Shown in pieces: positions 26,165 to 33,433 of a stretch of 64,000 nt of DNA. Below the pieces are notes generated by a model that had not been told where the DNA came from, did no database searches, and saw only the letters and a program-made list of their open reading frames with translations. A program made the position numbers and the translations under genes. The DNA lies in the NCBI RefSeq assembly GCF_001280085.1, contig NZ_LGED01000079.1, forward strand, positions 1 to 64,000. Direction: 5' to 3'. The number at the start of each line of letters is the position of its first letter. Positions within the stretch are counted from its first letter, which is position 1. Source of the DNA: Saccharothrix sp. NRRL B-16348. GTDB taxonomy: Bacteria > Actinomycetota > Actinomycetes > Mycobacteriales > Pseudonocardiaceae.

Positions 26165-27592
26165 ATGGGCCAAGTCACGTCGGTAGCGCGCCCGTCGGGC
26201 GTCGCGGAGGACAGGTGGAGCGGTCGGCTGGTCGGCTGGTTGGTGATCCTCGTCGGGGCGAACCTGTTGGCAGACGTGGTCATCGTCGCCCCGCTGCTGG
26301 CGTTGCCGGACATGATGCGGCACTTCCAGACCGACCAGGCCGCGTGGCTCAACTCGAGCGCGATGCTGGCGGGCGCGATGTGGGCGCCGTTGCTCGGGCG
26401 CAACGCCGACATCCACGGCAAGCGCCGGATCCTCGTCGTCACCATGCTCGTCACGCTTGCGGGATCGCTGGTCTGCCTGGTCGCCCCGAACGTCGTCGTC
26501 TTCGTGCTCGGGCGGTTCCTGCAGGGGGCGGCCATGGGAGCGGTCCTGCTCACGGTGGCGATCACCCGGCAGGTCTGCACCCCGCGGGTCGGGATGGTCG
26601 CCGTCGGCGTCGTGACCACAGGCGCGTCGGTGCTGGGGATCCCCGCGATGTTCCTGCTGAACCCGGCGATCGACGCGTTCGGCTACCGGAGCGTCTTCGT
26701 CGTCGCCACCGCTCTTGCGGTGGTCTGCGCGGTCACCGTGCGGCTGTTCATCCCGGAGCCGCCGATCCGCTCCGGCGGGTCGGTCGACCTCGCCGGTGCG
26801 CTGCTGCTCGGTTCCGGTCTGGTCGCGGTGCTCGGCAGCGTCAGCATGGCCCCGGACGTGGGCTGGGCGAACCCGGGTCTGCTGGCCGCGCTGGTCGGCG
26901 GCGTCATCGCGCTGGCCGCCGGGGTGCGGCACGTGCTGCGGGTCCCCGAGCCGATCGTCGACCTGCGTGGGCACAGCGGGGCGCTGGCGTTGACGCTGGG
27001 AGCGGTGGCGCTCACGGCCGGTGCGGTGCAAAGCATGTTGCAGCTGAAGAGCCTCGTCGCGGAAGTGCCGCCCGAGCTCGGTCTCGGCTACGGCCTCGGC
27101 GGTGGCGACGTGGTGCTCGCGTTGTTCGTGCTGTCCGCGGTCGGGATCATGATCGGTGGTCCGGTGTCGGGTGTCCTCGCGTCCCGGATCGGTCCGGCGC
27201 GCACGCTGCTCGCCGGTATCGCGGTGGGCCTGGTGGCCACGTTCGGGATGCTCGTGGGCGTCTCGGTGCTCCCGGTCGGGCTGGTCTGCGCCACCCTGCT
27301 CGGTGTGGCCGCCGGCGCGGGCATCGCCTCCAGCTTCAACCTCGCGACCGTCATGACGCCGCCCGAGAACCACGGTGCGATCGGGAGCCTGGTGGCGGTC
27401 GTGCTCTGCGTCGGGTCGGTCGTGCTCAACGTCGTCGGCGTGATGGTGCTCAACGCGACGGCCACCGACTCGCTCGTCGCGGGGATCGCCGCGAACTCCC
27501 TGGCCGGGGTGCGGCTCTACATCCTGATGGGTGGCGCGGCGCTCGTCGCGGCCGCGGTGCTCGCGACGGTGCTGGTGCGCAGGCGCCGGTGA
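26165..27592 (+). CDS. MFS transporter (second pump of the cassette)
   Basis: 475 residues from ATG 26165 (MGQVTSVARPSGVAEDRW), preceded by CTGGAGAGAACTC; an upstream ATG at 26132 has no ribosome site. Many hydrophobic helices are visible, for example LVILVGANLLADVVIVAPLL, with AWLNSSAMLAGAMWAPLLGR and FVLGRFLQGAAMGAVLL, matching the major facilitator superfamily. A long extracellular or cytosolic loop lies around VPPELGLGYGLGGGD. It is only distantly similar to the upstream pump. Its stop is one base from the stop of the convergent TetR gene. Confidence 0.85.
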   Translation: MGQVTSVARPSGVAEDRWSGRLVGWLVILVGANLLADVVIVAPLLALPDMMRHFQTDQAAWLNSSAMLAGAMWAPLLGRNADIHGKRRILVVTMLVTLAGSLVCLVAPNVVVFVLGRFLQGAAMGAVLLTVAITRQVCTPRVGMVAVGVVTTGASVLGIPAMFLLNPAIDAFGYRSVFVVATALAVVCAVTVRLFIPEPPIRSGGSVDLAGALLLGSGLVAVLGSVSMAPDVGWANPGLLAALVGGVIALAAGVRHVLRVPEPIVDLRGHSGALALTLGAVALTAGAVQSMLQLKSLVAEVPPELGLGYGLGGGDVVLALFVLSAVGIMIGGPVSGVLASRIGPARTLLAGIAVGLVATFGMLVGVSVLPVGLVCATLLGVAAGAGIASSFNLATVMTPPENHGAIGSLVAVVLCVGSVVLNVVGVMVLNATATDSLVAGIAANSLAGVRLYILMGGAALVAAAVLATVLVRRRR

Positions 27593-27593
27593 G

Positions 27594-28232
27594 TCACGCG
27601 TCCGGCCGGGCGGCGATCCCGTCGAGGACCATGCCGAGGTGCCGTTCGAACCGCTGGTCGCCCTCGTCCTGGAGGCGCCCGGCCTGCTTGACGAGTGACG
27701 CGCCTTCGCCGAGCCAGGCGTCGCGCTGGTCGATCGAGTAGCGCGACGGATCGGTACCGGCGGCCTGGCGCCTCTCCTGTTCCTCGATGACGAAGCCGAC
27801 GACGAACGCCGTGACCAGGTCGATGGCGTCGTCCGCGTCGGCCGGCGACCAGCCGGACCCGGCCCAGCGTTCGAACAACGGCTCCTTCATGCGGACCACG
27901 TTCGGGTCGGTGATCCGGGTGCCGCTGAAGATGCGGGCCCCGTCGCGGTGCAGCAGGTACTCCGAGCGCAGCACGCGGGCGTAGGCGGCGAGATCGTCGC
28001 GCCACCCGTCTCCCGGCGGGACCGCGGCGAAGGCGCCTGCCACGCGGCGCATGACCTCGGTGCCCATCTCGTCGAGCAGCTCCTGCTTGTTGCGCACGTG
28101 CCAGTAGAGGGCAGGGGCGCGGACGTCGAGCCGGGAGGCGAGCGCGCGGACGGTGAGGGCGTCCATGCCCTGGTCGTCGAGGAGTTCGAGCGCCGTCGTG
28201 ACGATCCGCTCGCGGGTGATGCCCTTGGTCAT
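27594..28232 (-). CDS. TetR-family transcriptional repressor
   Basis: 212 residues from ATG 28232; a GTG three codons upstream is also possible. The N-terminal helix-turn-helix reads TRERIVTTALELLDDQG, TVRALASRLDVRAPALYWHV. The C-terminal domain resembles the TetR_C ligand-binding domain (ARIFSGTRITDPNVV, DLVTAFVVGFVIEEQER). It is divergent from the quinone-oxidoreductase gene, and the shared intergenic region holds one copy of the TGAAC-N3-GTTAAGG operator. The second copy controls the MFS gene 3.6 kb away. It is therefore probably an autorepressor and a repressor of the whole cassette, released by the drug or metabolite the cassette handles. Confidence 0.87.
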   Translation of the reverse strand: MTKGITRERIVTTALELLDDQGMDALTVRALASRLDVRAPALYWHVRNKQELLDEMGTEVMRRVAGAFAAVPPGDGWRDDLAAYARVLRSEYLLHRDGARIFSGTRITDPNVVRMKEPLFERWAGSGWSPADADDAIDLVTAFVVGFVIEEQERRQAAGTDPSRYSIDQRDAWLGEGASLVKQAGRLQDEGDQRFERHLGMVLDGIAARPDA

Positions 28233-28234
28233 GG

Positions 28235-28289
28235 TTGACACCTTAACGATGTTCAGGAATGCTGGAAATAGCGTTGAACTTAGTTAAGG
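28235..28289 (+). promoter_or_regulatory. TetR-type operator between tetR-like gene and divergent enzyme operon
   Basis: TTGACA (28235-28240), CCTTAACGATGTTCA (28241-28255) and TGAACTTAGTTAAGG (28275-28289) repeat the operator at 24553-24605 almost base for base while the DNA between the half-sites differs. One half-site overlaps the repressor's own 5' end and the other supplies the TAAGGAG ribosome site of the next gene. Confidence 0.78.
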
Positions 28290-28298
28290 AGAACTCTG

Positions 28299-29258
28299 AT
28301 GCGTGCCGCAGTCATCACTGGCCCCGATGCGTCACCCGCCTGCGTCGACTTCCCCGAGCCGGTGGTCCCGCCCGGTCACGAGCCACTGCACCTCGTCGGA
28401 GCCGGCCTGCACCACATCGTTCGCGGGCTGGCCACCGGGCGGCACTACGGCCGCGGCCAGATGACGTATCCGCTGGTGCCGGGCATCGACGCGGTCGCCC
28501 GCACCGGCGACGGGCGCCTGGTCTACACCGGCTACGCGCGTCCGCCCTTCGGAACGATGGCCGAACGGCTGGTCGCTCCGTTCCAGGCGGAGGTTCCGGC
28601 GGGGGCGGATCCGCTCGCGATCGCCGCGGGCATGAACCCCGGCCTGTCGGGCTGGATGGTCCTCACCGCGCGGCGCAAGGAAGTGGGGGCGTTGGGCACC
28701 GTGGTGGTGCTCGGCGCGACAGGGCTGTCGGGCAGCCTGGCGGTGCAGGGGGCGCTGGCGCTCGGGGCGGAGCGGGTCGTGGCCGCCGGGCGCGATCCGG
28801 AGGCGCTGGAACGGCTGCGCGGCGTGGGAGCGACGACCGTGTCGCTGGCCCACGACGGGCCCGACGGCTTGGAGCGGGCTCTGGCTGACGCCGTGTCCGA
28901 GACGTCGCCCGGTCTGGTGCTGGACTACCTGTGGGGGCCCGTCGCCGAGGCGGCCTTCGCCGTGCTGGGTCGCAGCGGCGAGGACACCGAGGCGGACACG
29001 TCCTACGTGCAGATCGGGTCGCTCGCGGGTCTGACGGCGTCGCTGCCCGCGGACCTGCTGCGCAGCCGACGGATCCGGATCACCGGCAGCGGCGCCGGCT
29101 CGCTGTCCGCCGAGGAGATGCTCGCCGAGGCGTCCGCGGTCATGGCCCGGTTCGCCGACGGATCCCTGCAGCTGTCCTACACCGCGTTCCCGCTGAGCCG
29201 GGTAGGTGAGGCGTGGGCGCACACCGGCCGCAGCCGCGCCGTCGTCGTGCCGGACTGA
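28299..29258 (+). CDS. Quinone oxidoreductase-like (MDR superfamily) enzyme
   Basis: 319 residues; ATG 28299 follows TAAGGAGAACTCTG. It is a zinc-independent medium-chain dehydrogenase/reductase type: PGIDAVARTGDG in the GroES-like part and VVVLGATGLSGSLAVQGAL as the nucleotide-binding turn, with a Rossmann fold to about residue 280. No zinc-site cysteines are present. Such enzymes reduce quinones or enones with NAD(P)H. As first gene after the TetR operator and upstream of two FAD monooxygenases, it probably works with them on a quinone-like substrate. Confidence 0.82.
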   Translation: MRAAVITGPDASPACVDFPEPVVPPGHEPLHLVGAGLHHIVRGLATGRHYGRGQMTYPLVPGIDAVARTGDGRLVYTGYARPPFGTMAERLVAPFQAEVPAGADPLAIAAGMNPGLSGWMVLTARRKEVGALGTVVVLGATGLSGSLAVQGALALGAERVVAAGRDPEALERLRGVGATTVSLAHDGPDGLERALADAVSETSPGLVLDYLWGPVAEAAFAVLGRSGEDTEADTSYVQIGSLAGLTASLPADLLRSRRIRITGSGAGSLSAEEMLAEASAVMARFADGSLQLSYTAFPLSRVGEAWAHTGRSRAVVVPD

Positions 29259-29298
29259 GCCGTTCACCCGTCGATTCGTCATCGGAAAGGGAGGGATC

Positions 29299-30519
29299 AT
29301 GCAGAAGAGGGCACTGGTGGTGGGGCTCGGGATCGCGGGGATGTCCGCGGCGATCGGGCTGCGCCGGGCGGGGTGGACGCCCGTGATCGTCGAACGGGCG
29401 CCCGAGCGTCGGACGTGGGGTTACTACATCTTCATGTTCCAGGAGGGTTTGCAGGCCGCGGCCGACCTGGGGATCGCCGACCACCTGCACACCCGCAACC
29501 CGGAATGGAGGCCGGGCGGGAACTCGTGGACGGTGGATCGTCGGGGCAGGCGCAAGCCGGCTCTGGGACTGCTGGACGCGCCCAGCGGGCTGGCATCGGT
29601 GCTGCGCAGCGACATCGAGGCCGCGCTGTGGCAGGGCATCGCCGGGGACGGCGCAGAGGACGCGGTCGAGGTGCGGTTCGCGACCACTCCGGTCGAGATC
29701 ACCGAGGGCGCCGGCGGGGTGCAGGTCCTGCTCGAGGACGCCGGCGCCGGGAAGCGGTACCGCGAGGACTTCGATCTCGTGGTCGGCGCGGACGGGATGC
29801 GTTCGAGCGTGCGCCGGATGGTGTTCGGCCCGGACGAGGACCACCTGGTGAACTGGAAGGCGATGATCTGCGCGTTCCAGCTGAAGGAGCAGGTGCCCTC
29901 CTATGAGGCGAGCGACAGCATCCTCGTTGCGCGCCCCAAGCGTGCGGTGTGGGTGTTCGGACTCGCCGACCACGCGCCCTGCGCGTGGCTGACCTACCGC
30001 ACCGAGGACGTCCCGGACCGGTTCGCCGGGTCGGCGATCGAGCAGCTGCGCGCGGTCTTCGCCGGGATGGACGACAACCCCGTGGTGCGCCACGTCCTGG
30101 ACTCCCTGGAGGAGGCGCCTGACCACGTGTTCGACTCGATACACCAGGTGAAGATGCCCCGGTGGAGCACGGCGCGGGTCGTGCTGGTGGGGGACGCGGC
30201 CTGGTGCATGAACACCTACTCGGCGATGGGCTCCTCGTCCTCGCTGCGCGGCGGCGCCGCACTGGGCGTGGCGCTGCAGGAACACCCCGACGACCTCGCC
30301 GCCGCTCTGGACGCGTATGAGACCGGCCTGCGCCCGTACATCACCAGGCAGCAGCGCTCCGCACGGGTCAAGCAACAGCGGTTCGTCCCGTCCAGCCGGC
30401 CGGTCGAGGTGCTGGGTTCGGTTGTCCTCGAACTGATCCGCAAGGTCGTCCACCGCCGGATGACGGCGGAGTACACCGCATCGTCGGCTCCGGCCGCCCC
30501 GTCCGGCACGGGGCGGTGA
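29299..30519 (+). CDS. FAD-dependent monooxygenase, Tet(X)-like, copy 1
   Basis: 406 residues from ATG 29299 after GAAAGGGAGGGATC. It has the FAD-binding fold GLGIAGMSAAIGLRRAG with VIVERAPERR, the middle DG motif VVGADGMRSSVRR, and the second FAD motif GDAAWCMNTYSAMGSS. It is in the class A flavoprotein monooxygenase group with tetracycline-inactivating Tet(X)-like and polyketide-tailoring enzymes. It is the upstream member of a tandem duplicate pair. The last codon overlaps the GTG start of copy 2 (GTGA). Role: hydroxylation or inactivation of an aromatic compound, inferred. Confidence 0.85.
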   Translation: MQKRALVVGLGIAGMSAAIGLRRAGWTPVIVERAPERRTWGYYIFMFQEGLQAAADLGIADHLHTRNPEWRPGGNSWTVDRRGRRKPALGLLDAPSGLASVLRSDIEAALWQGIAGDGAEDAVEVRFATTPVEITEGAGGVQVLLEDAGAGKRYREDFDLVVGADGMRSSVRRMVFGPDEDHLVNWKAMICAFQLKEQVPSYEASDSILVARPKRAVWVFGLADHAPCAWLTYRTEDVPDRFAGSAIEQLRAVFAGMDDNPVVRHVLDSLEEAPDHVFDSIHQVKMPRWSTARVVLVGDAAWCMNTYSAMGSSSSLRGGAALGVALQEHPDDLAAALDAYETGLRPYITRQQRSARVKQQRFVPSSRPVEVLGSVVLELIRKVVHRRMTAEYTASSAPAAPSGTGR

Positions 30520-31724
30520 CGAGCATGCGGAAGAGGGCACTGGTGGTGGGGCTCGGGATCGCGGGGATGTCCGCGGCGATCGGGCTGAGCCGGGCCGGGT
30601 GGACGCCGGTGATCGTCGAACGGGCGCCGGAGCGTCGGACCGGGGGCTACTTCGTCGGGTTGTTCCCGGAGGGTCGGCAGGCCGCGGTCGATCTGGGAAT
30701 CGCCGACCACCTGCACACCCGGAACCCGGAACAGAGGGCGGGCGGGAACTCGTGGTCGGTGAACCGTCGGGGCAGGCGCAGGCCGGCTCTGGGATTCCTG
30801 GACCAGCCCGGCGGGCCGGCAGCGGTGCTGCGCGGCGACGTCGAGGCCGCGCTGTGGCAGAGCATCACGGGCGTCGAGGTGCGGTTCGCGACCACTCCGG
30901 TCGCGATCACCGAGGGTCCTGCCGAGGTGCAGGTCCTGCTCGAGAACGCCGACACCGGTGCCCGGTACGGCGAGAGCTTCGACCTGGTGGTCGGCGCGGA
31001 CGGGATGCGCTCAAGCGTGCGCCGGATCGTGTTCGGTCCGCACGAGGACCACCTGGTGAACTGGAAGGCGATGATCTGCGCGTTCCAGCTGAAGGAGCAG
31101 GTGCCCTCGTACGAGGCGAGCGACAGCATCATCATCGCGCGTGCCAAGCGGGCGGTGTGGGTGTTCGGGCTCGCCGACCACGCGCCCACCGCGCTGCTGA
31201 CCTACCGGACCAGGGACATCCAGGAGCAGTTCAGCGGGTCGCGGGTCGAGCGGCTGCGCGCGGTCTTCTCCGGGATGGACGACGACCCTGTGGTGCGGCA
31301 CGTCCTGGACTCCCTGGAAGAGGCACCTGACCACCTGTTCGACTCGGTGCACCAGGTGCGGATGCCGCGGTGGAGCACGGGGCGGGTCGTGCTGGTGGGG
31401 GATGCGGCGTGGTGCATGAACCTCTACTCGGGCATGGGCGCCACGTCCTCGCTGCGCGGCGGCGCCGCACTGGGCGCGGCCCTGCAGGCTTACCCCGACG
31501 ACCTCGACGCCGCCCTGGACGCCTGGGAGGCCGGGCTGCGTCCGTTCATCACCAAGCACCAGCGCACCGCGCGGCTCAAGCAGCAGATGTTCGTTCCGTC
31601 CAGCCGTCGGGCCGAGGCGCTGCGCTCGGTCCTCGTCGGTCTGGCCCGCAGGATCCGCGGCCGCCAGTTGGCGACGGAGGCGGGCGGGGCGCAGGCCTCG
31701 GCGCTGTCCGGCACGTCGCGGTGA
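30516..31724 (+). CDS. FAD-dependent monooxygenase, Tet(X)-like, copy 2
   Basis: About 400 residues, starting at GTG 30516 (overlapping the previous stop) or ATG 30525 (MRKRALVVGLGIAG). The same motifs as copy 1 are present: GLGIAGMSAAIGLSRAG, VVGADGMRSSVRR and GDAAWCMNLYSGMGAT. Protein and DNA identity with copy 1 is high, nearly perfect over the first 100 bp. Copy 2 lacks about eight residues (GDGAEDA region) and has a different stretch around FVGLFPEGRQAAVDLG. The pattern is a recent tandem duplication followed by divergence around the presumed substrate side. Confidence 0.85.
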   Translation: MTSMRKRALVVGLGIAGMSAAIGLSRAGWTPVIVERAPERRTGGYFVGLFPEGRQAAVDLGIADHLHTRNPEQRAGGNSWSVNRRGRRRPALGFLDQPGGPAAVLRGDVEAALWQSITGVEVRFATTPVAITEGPAEVQVLLENADTGARYGESFDLVVGADGMRSSVRRIVFGPHEDHLVNWKAMICAFQLKEQVPSYEASDSIIIARAKRAVWVFGLADHAPTALLTYRTRDIQEQFSGSRVERLRAVFSGMDDDPVVRHVLDSLEEAPDHLFDSVHQVRMPRWSTGRVVLVGDAAWCMNLYSGMGATSSLRGGAALGAALQAYPDDLDAALDAWEAGLRPFITKHQRTARLKQQMFVPSSRRAEALRSVLVGLARRIRGRQLATEAGGAQASALSGTSR

Positions 31725-31837
31725 ACGCGGTGTCCGCGTCGAGGAGGGACGATGCGTGACGCCGGAGCCTGGTGCGCTGCGGGCATCGTGGTGGCCGAGG
31801 GTCCGCGCCCTTGCTCGTGAGGGGTTCGGCCCTGCCG

Positions 31838-32090
31838 ATGATGCTCGGTCTGATCCTCTTCCTGCTCGTGCACGGCAGCCTCACCTACGGCTGGCGCGGC
31901 GCCCTGGGTTCTTCGCCTGCGCGTACCTGGTGGCGTTCGTGGTCGAGGCGCTGGCCATCGCGATGGGGTTCCCGTTCGGCTTCTTCGCCCACGACGGACC
32001 CGGTCCGGAGACGTCGATGTTCACCCACGTCTCCGGCAGCGTGGTCGATCGTCCGGCTGGTGATCGTGACGACTGCTCGCGTCTGGACCG
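31838..32090 (+). pseudogene. Relic of a carotenoid-biosynthesis-like membrane protein
   Basis: One frame reads MMLGLILFLLVHGSLTYGWRGAL; after a single-base shift near 31905 the next frame reads FFACAYLVAFVVEALAIAMG and FPFGFFAHDGPGP. Together these resemble the middle of actinobacterial carotenoid biosynthesis (CruF-like) membrane proteins, with the FPFG turn. Both ends are missing. It lies between the monooxygenase pair and an unrelated anchored protein. The remaining bases of 31725-32170 show nothing else. Confidence 0.45.
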
Positions 32091-32170
32091 GAACCTGCCA
32101 GACTGGCTGCCAACCCGTTTGACCTGAACAACCACACAGGAAACCGGGGTCAACCGGGCTAGCTAAAGAT

Positions 32171-32869
32171 CTACTTTTGGAGGTCCCACACGGTGACCGC
32201 CAGCGTCACCGACGCATCCAGCAAAGATGTCTTGACAGCTTCGGTTACGGTCAGCACTCCACGCCGACCACGGTTGGTGAGGAAGCACAAGGTCGTGCCC
32301 TGCTCGACTTCCACCTGCTGCAAACCCACGACGCTGTTCAACCGCTCGGCACACTGATCTTCCACCGGAACACCGCCGGCTTCCCACGGTGCCACAGCGG
32401 TAGCCATGAGCTCGTGAACCTCTCCGTCCGACTGGTACAGCAGGTCGACCGTTCCGTAATCCCCCGCGTTTGGCGGGTTTTGGTCGAGAGAAAAACTGAT
32501 GTTGCCCGTCGCCATCCCGAGTGAGAGCGTGCCCTGCCAGAAGACGCGGGAAACCCTGGCGGTAGTCGTCGTCGATGCCACGGTGGTGGTCGTGGTCGAG
32601 ACGGATGAGGTGACCGCTCGTGTGGTGGTTGTCGTGGTGTCGGTCGTCGTCTCGACCATGGCTACCCGGCCTGCGTGCAAGGTGGTCGCCCCGGACGACG
32701 TAACCCACATCACGAGTCCAGCAAGCAGTGCCAGTGCTGTCACTACCACGACCAGTAGGACCCACGCCGGTATGCCGCCGTAGAAGTGGGTGCCACCCTG
32801 GACACTGTCAGCCAACACGCTGTTACCACGACCGGACCGCAAGTTGTTGTGCGTGCCTCCCTTTCTCAT
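32171..32869 (-). CDS. Single-pass membrane-anchored protein with Thr-rich stalk
   Basis: About 232 residues from ATG 32869 (MRKGGTHNNLRSG), 6 bp after GGAG. A short cytoplasmic head contains SGRGNSVLADSVQGG, similar to the GxVxGxVVQAGxI segment of actinobacterial STAND proteins. One membrane helix follows (IPAWVLLVVVVTALALL), then a stalk of Thr/Val (TTTDTTTTTTRAV and similar) and a C-terminal extracellular beta-type domain with two Cys (VEDQCAER and TTLCFL). The function is unknown. The head motif suggests interaction with a STAND partner, and such a gene lies 0.6 kb upstream. Confidence 0.65.
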   Translation of the reverse strand: MRKGGTHNNLRSGRGNSVLADSVQGGTHFYGGIPAWVLLVVVVTALALLAGLVMWVTSSGATTLHAGRVAMVETTTDTTTTTTRAVTSSVSTTTTTVASTTTTARVSRVFWQGTLSLGMATGNISFSLDQNPPNAGDYGTVDLLYQSDGEVHELMATAVAPWEAGGVPVEDQCAERLNSVVGLQQVEVEQGTTLCFLTNRGRRGVLTVTEAVKTSLLDASVTLAVTVWDLQK

Positions 32870-33104
32870 CATATCTCCTGCGAACGACCGTTTGCGAGCG
32901 ACTTCCGCGCACTCGATGCGGCAATGGAGGGGAGGTGAGCCGGTATGACTCGCTCGTCGCCGGGGACGGGCTGGGTTAATCGCACCTTCACTGCCGCAGT
33001 ATGGCACGGCCGGGTAACGCGCAGAGGGGATTGTGCCTGAATCGTAGTCGATTCGATCGAAGTGCGACAAGGCTTCCGGTCACGAATCATGCCGCCGAGG
33101 GTCG

Positions 33105-33310
33105 GCCTGGGTGCCGGGGCGAGATAGGGTCGCGTGGAGGCAGGCAAGAAGATCACGGTGCCAGCGCAGGACCCTTTCCGGACGGTGATCGGTGCGCAGC
33201 GCCAGGGTCTCTACATCCTGGTCGCTCATGGAGAGCAGGCGCAGTAACGTGAAGGCGTTGCTGACGCCCAGGTAGGCCAGTTGGAGCGGCACCGCCGGTC
33301 ATCATGCCGT
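33105..33310 (-). mobile_element. IS-B relic (5' end with internal deletion)
   Basis: The reverse strand reads MPLQLAYLGVSNAFTLLRLL and SMSDQDVETLALR, the IS-B transposase start, then jumps to PERVLRWHRDLLA after losing about 150 bp, and stops soon after. The bases GGTCATCATGCCG upstream of the start match those beyond the IS-B copy 2 gene. No full terminus is visible. The rest of 32870-33433 has no supportable gene. Confidence 0.65.
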
Positions 33311-33433
33311 GCTGGTCGACTTCACAGTGAATGGCAGCCGTGCCCGCGAATGCCCGACTGCCCTAGGTATTCATTCGTCCTATGCCTAAATCGATGAGGT
33401 AATTGGCAGGTACAACGCCGTGACGGTGCATTA

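Noticed and set aside
24571..26619. 682-codon reverse open frame, His/Gln/Arg-rich
   Set aside because: Antisense to the first MFS gene and reads across its operator. The composition is typical of non-coding GC-rich frames.
24613..31724. Reading the TetR/MFS/monooxygenase cassette as part of the 54-64 kb biosynthetic cluster
   Set aside because: Twenty-three kilobases of unrelated and decayed genes separate them, and they share no regulatory motif that I can see.
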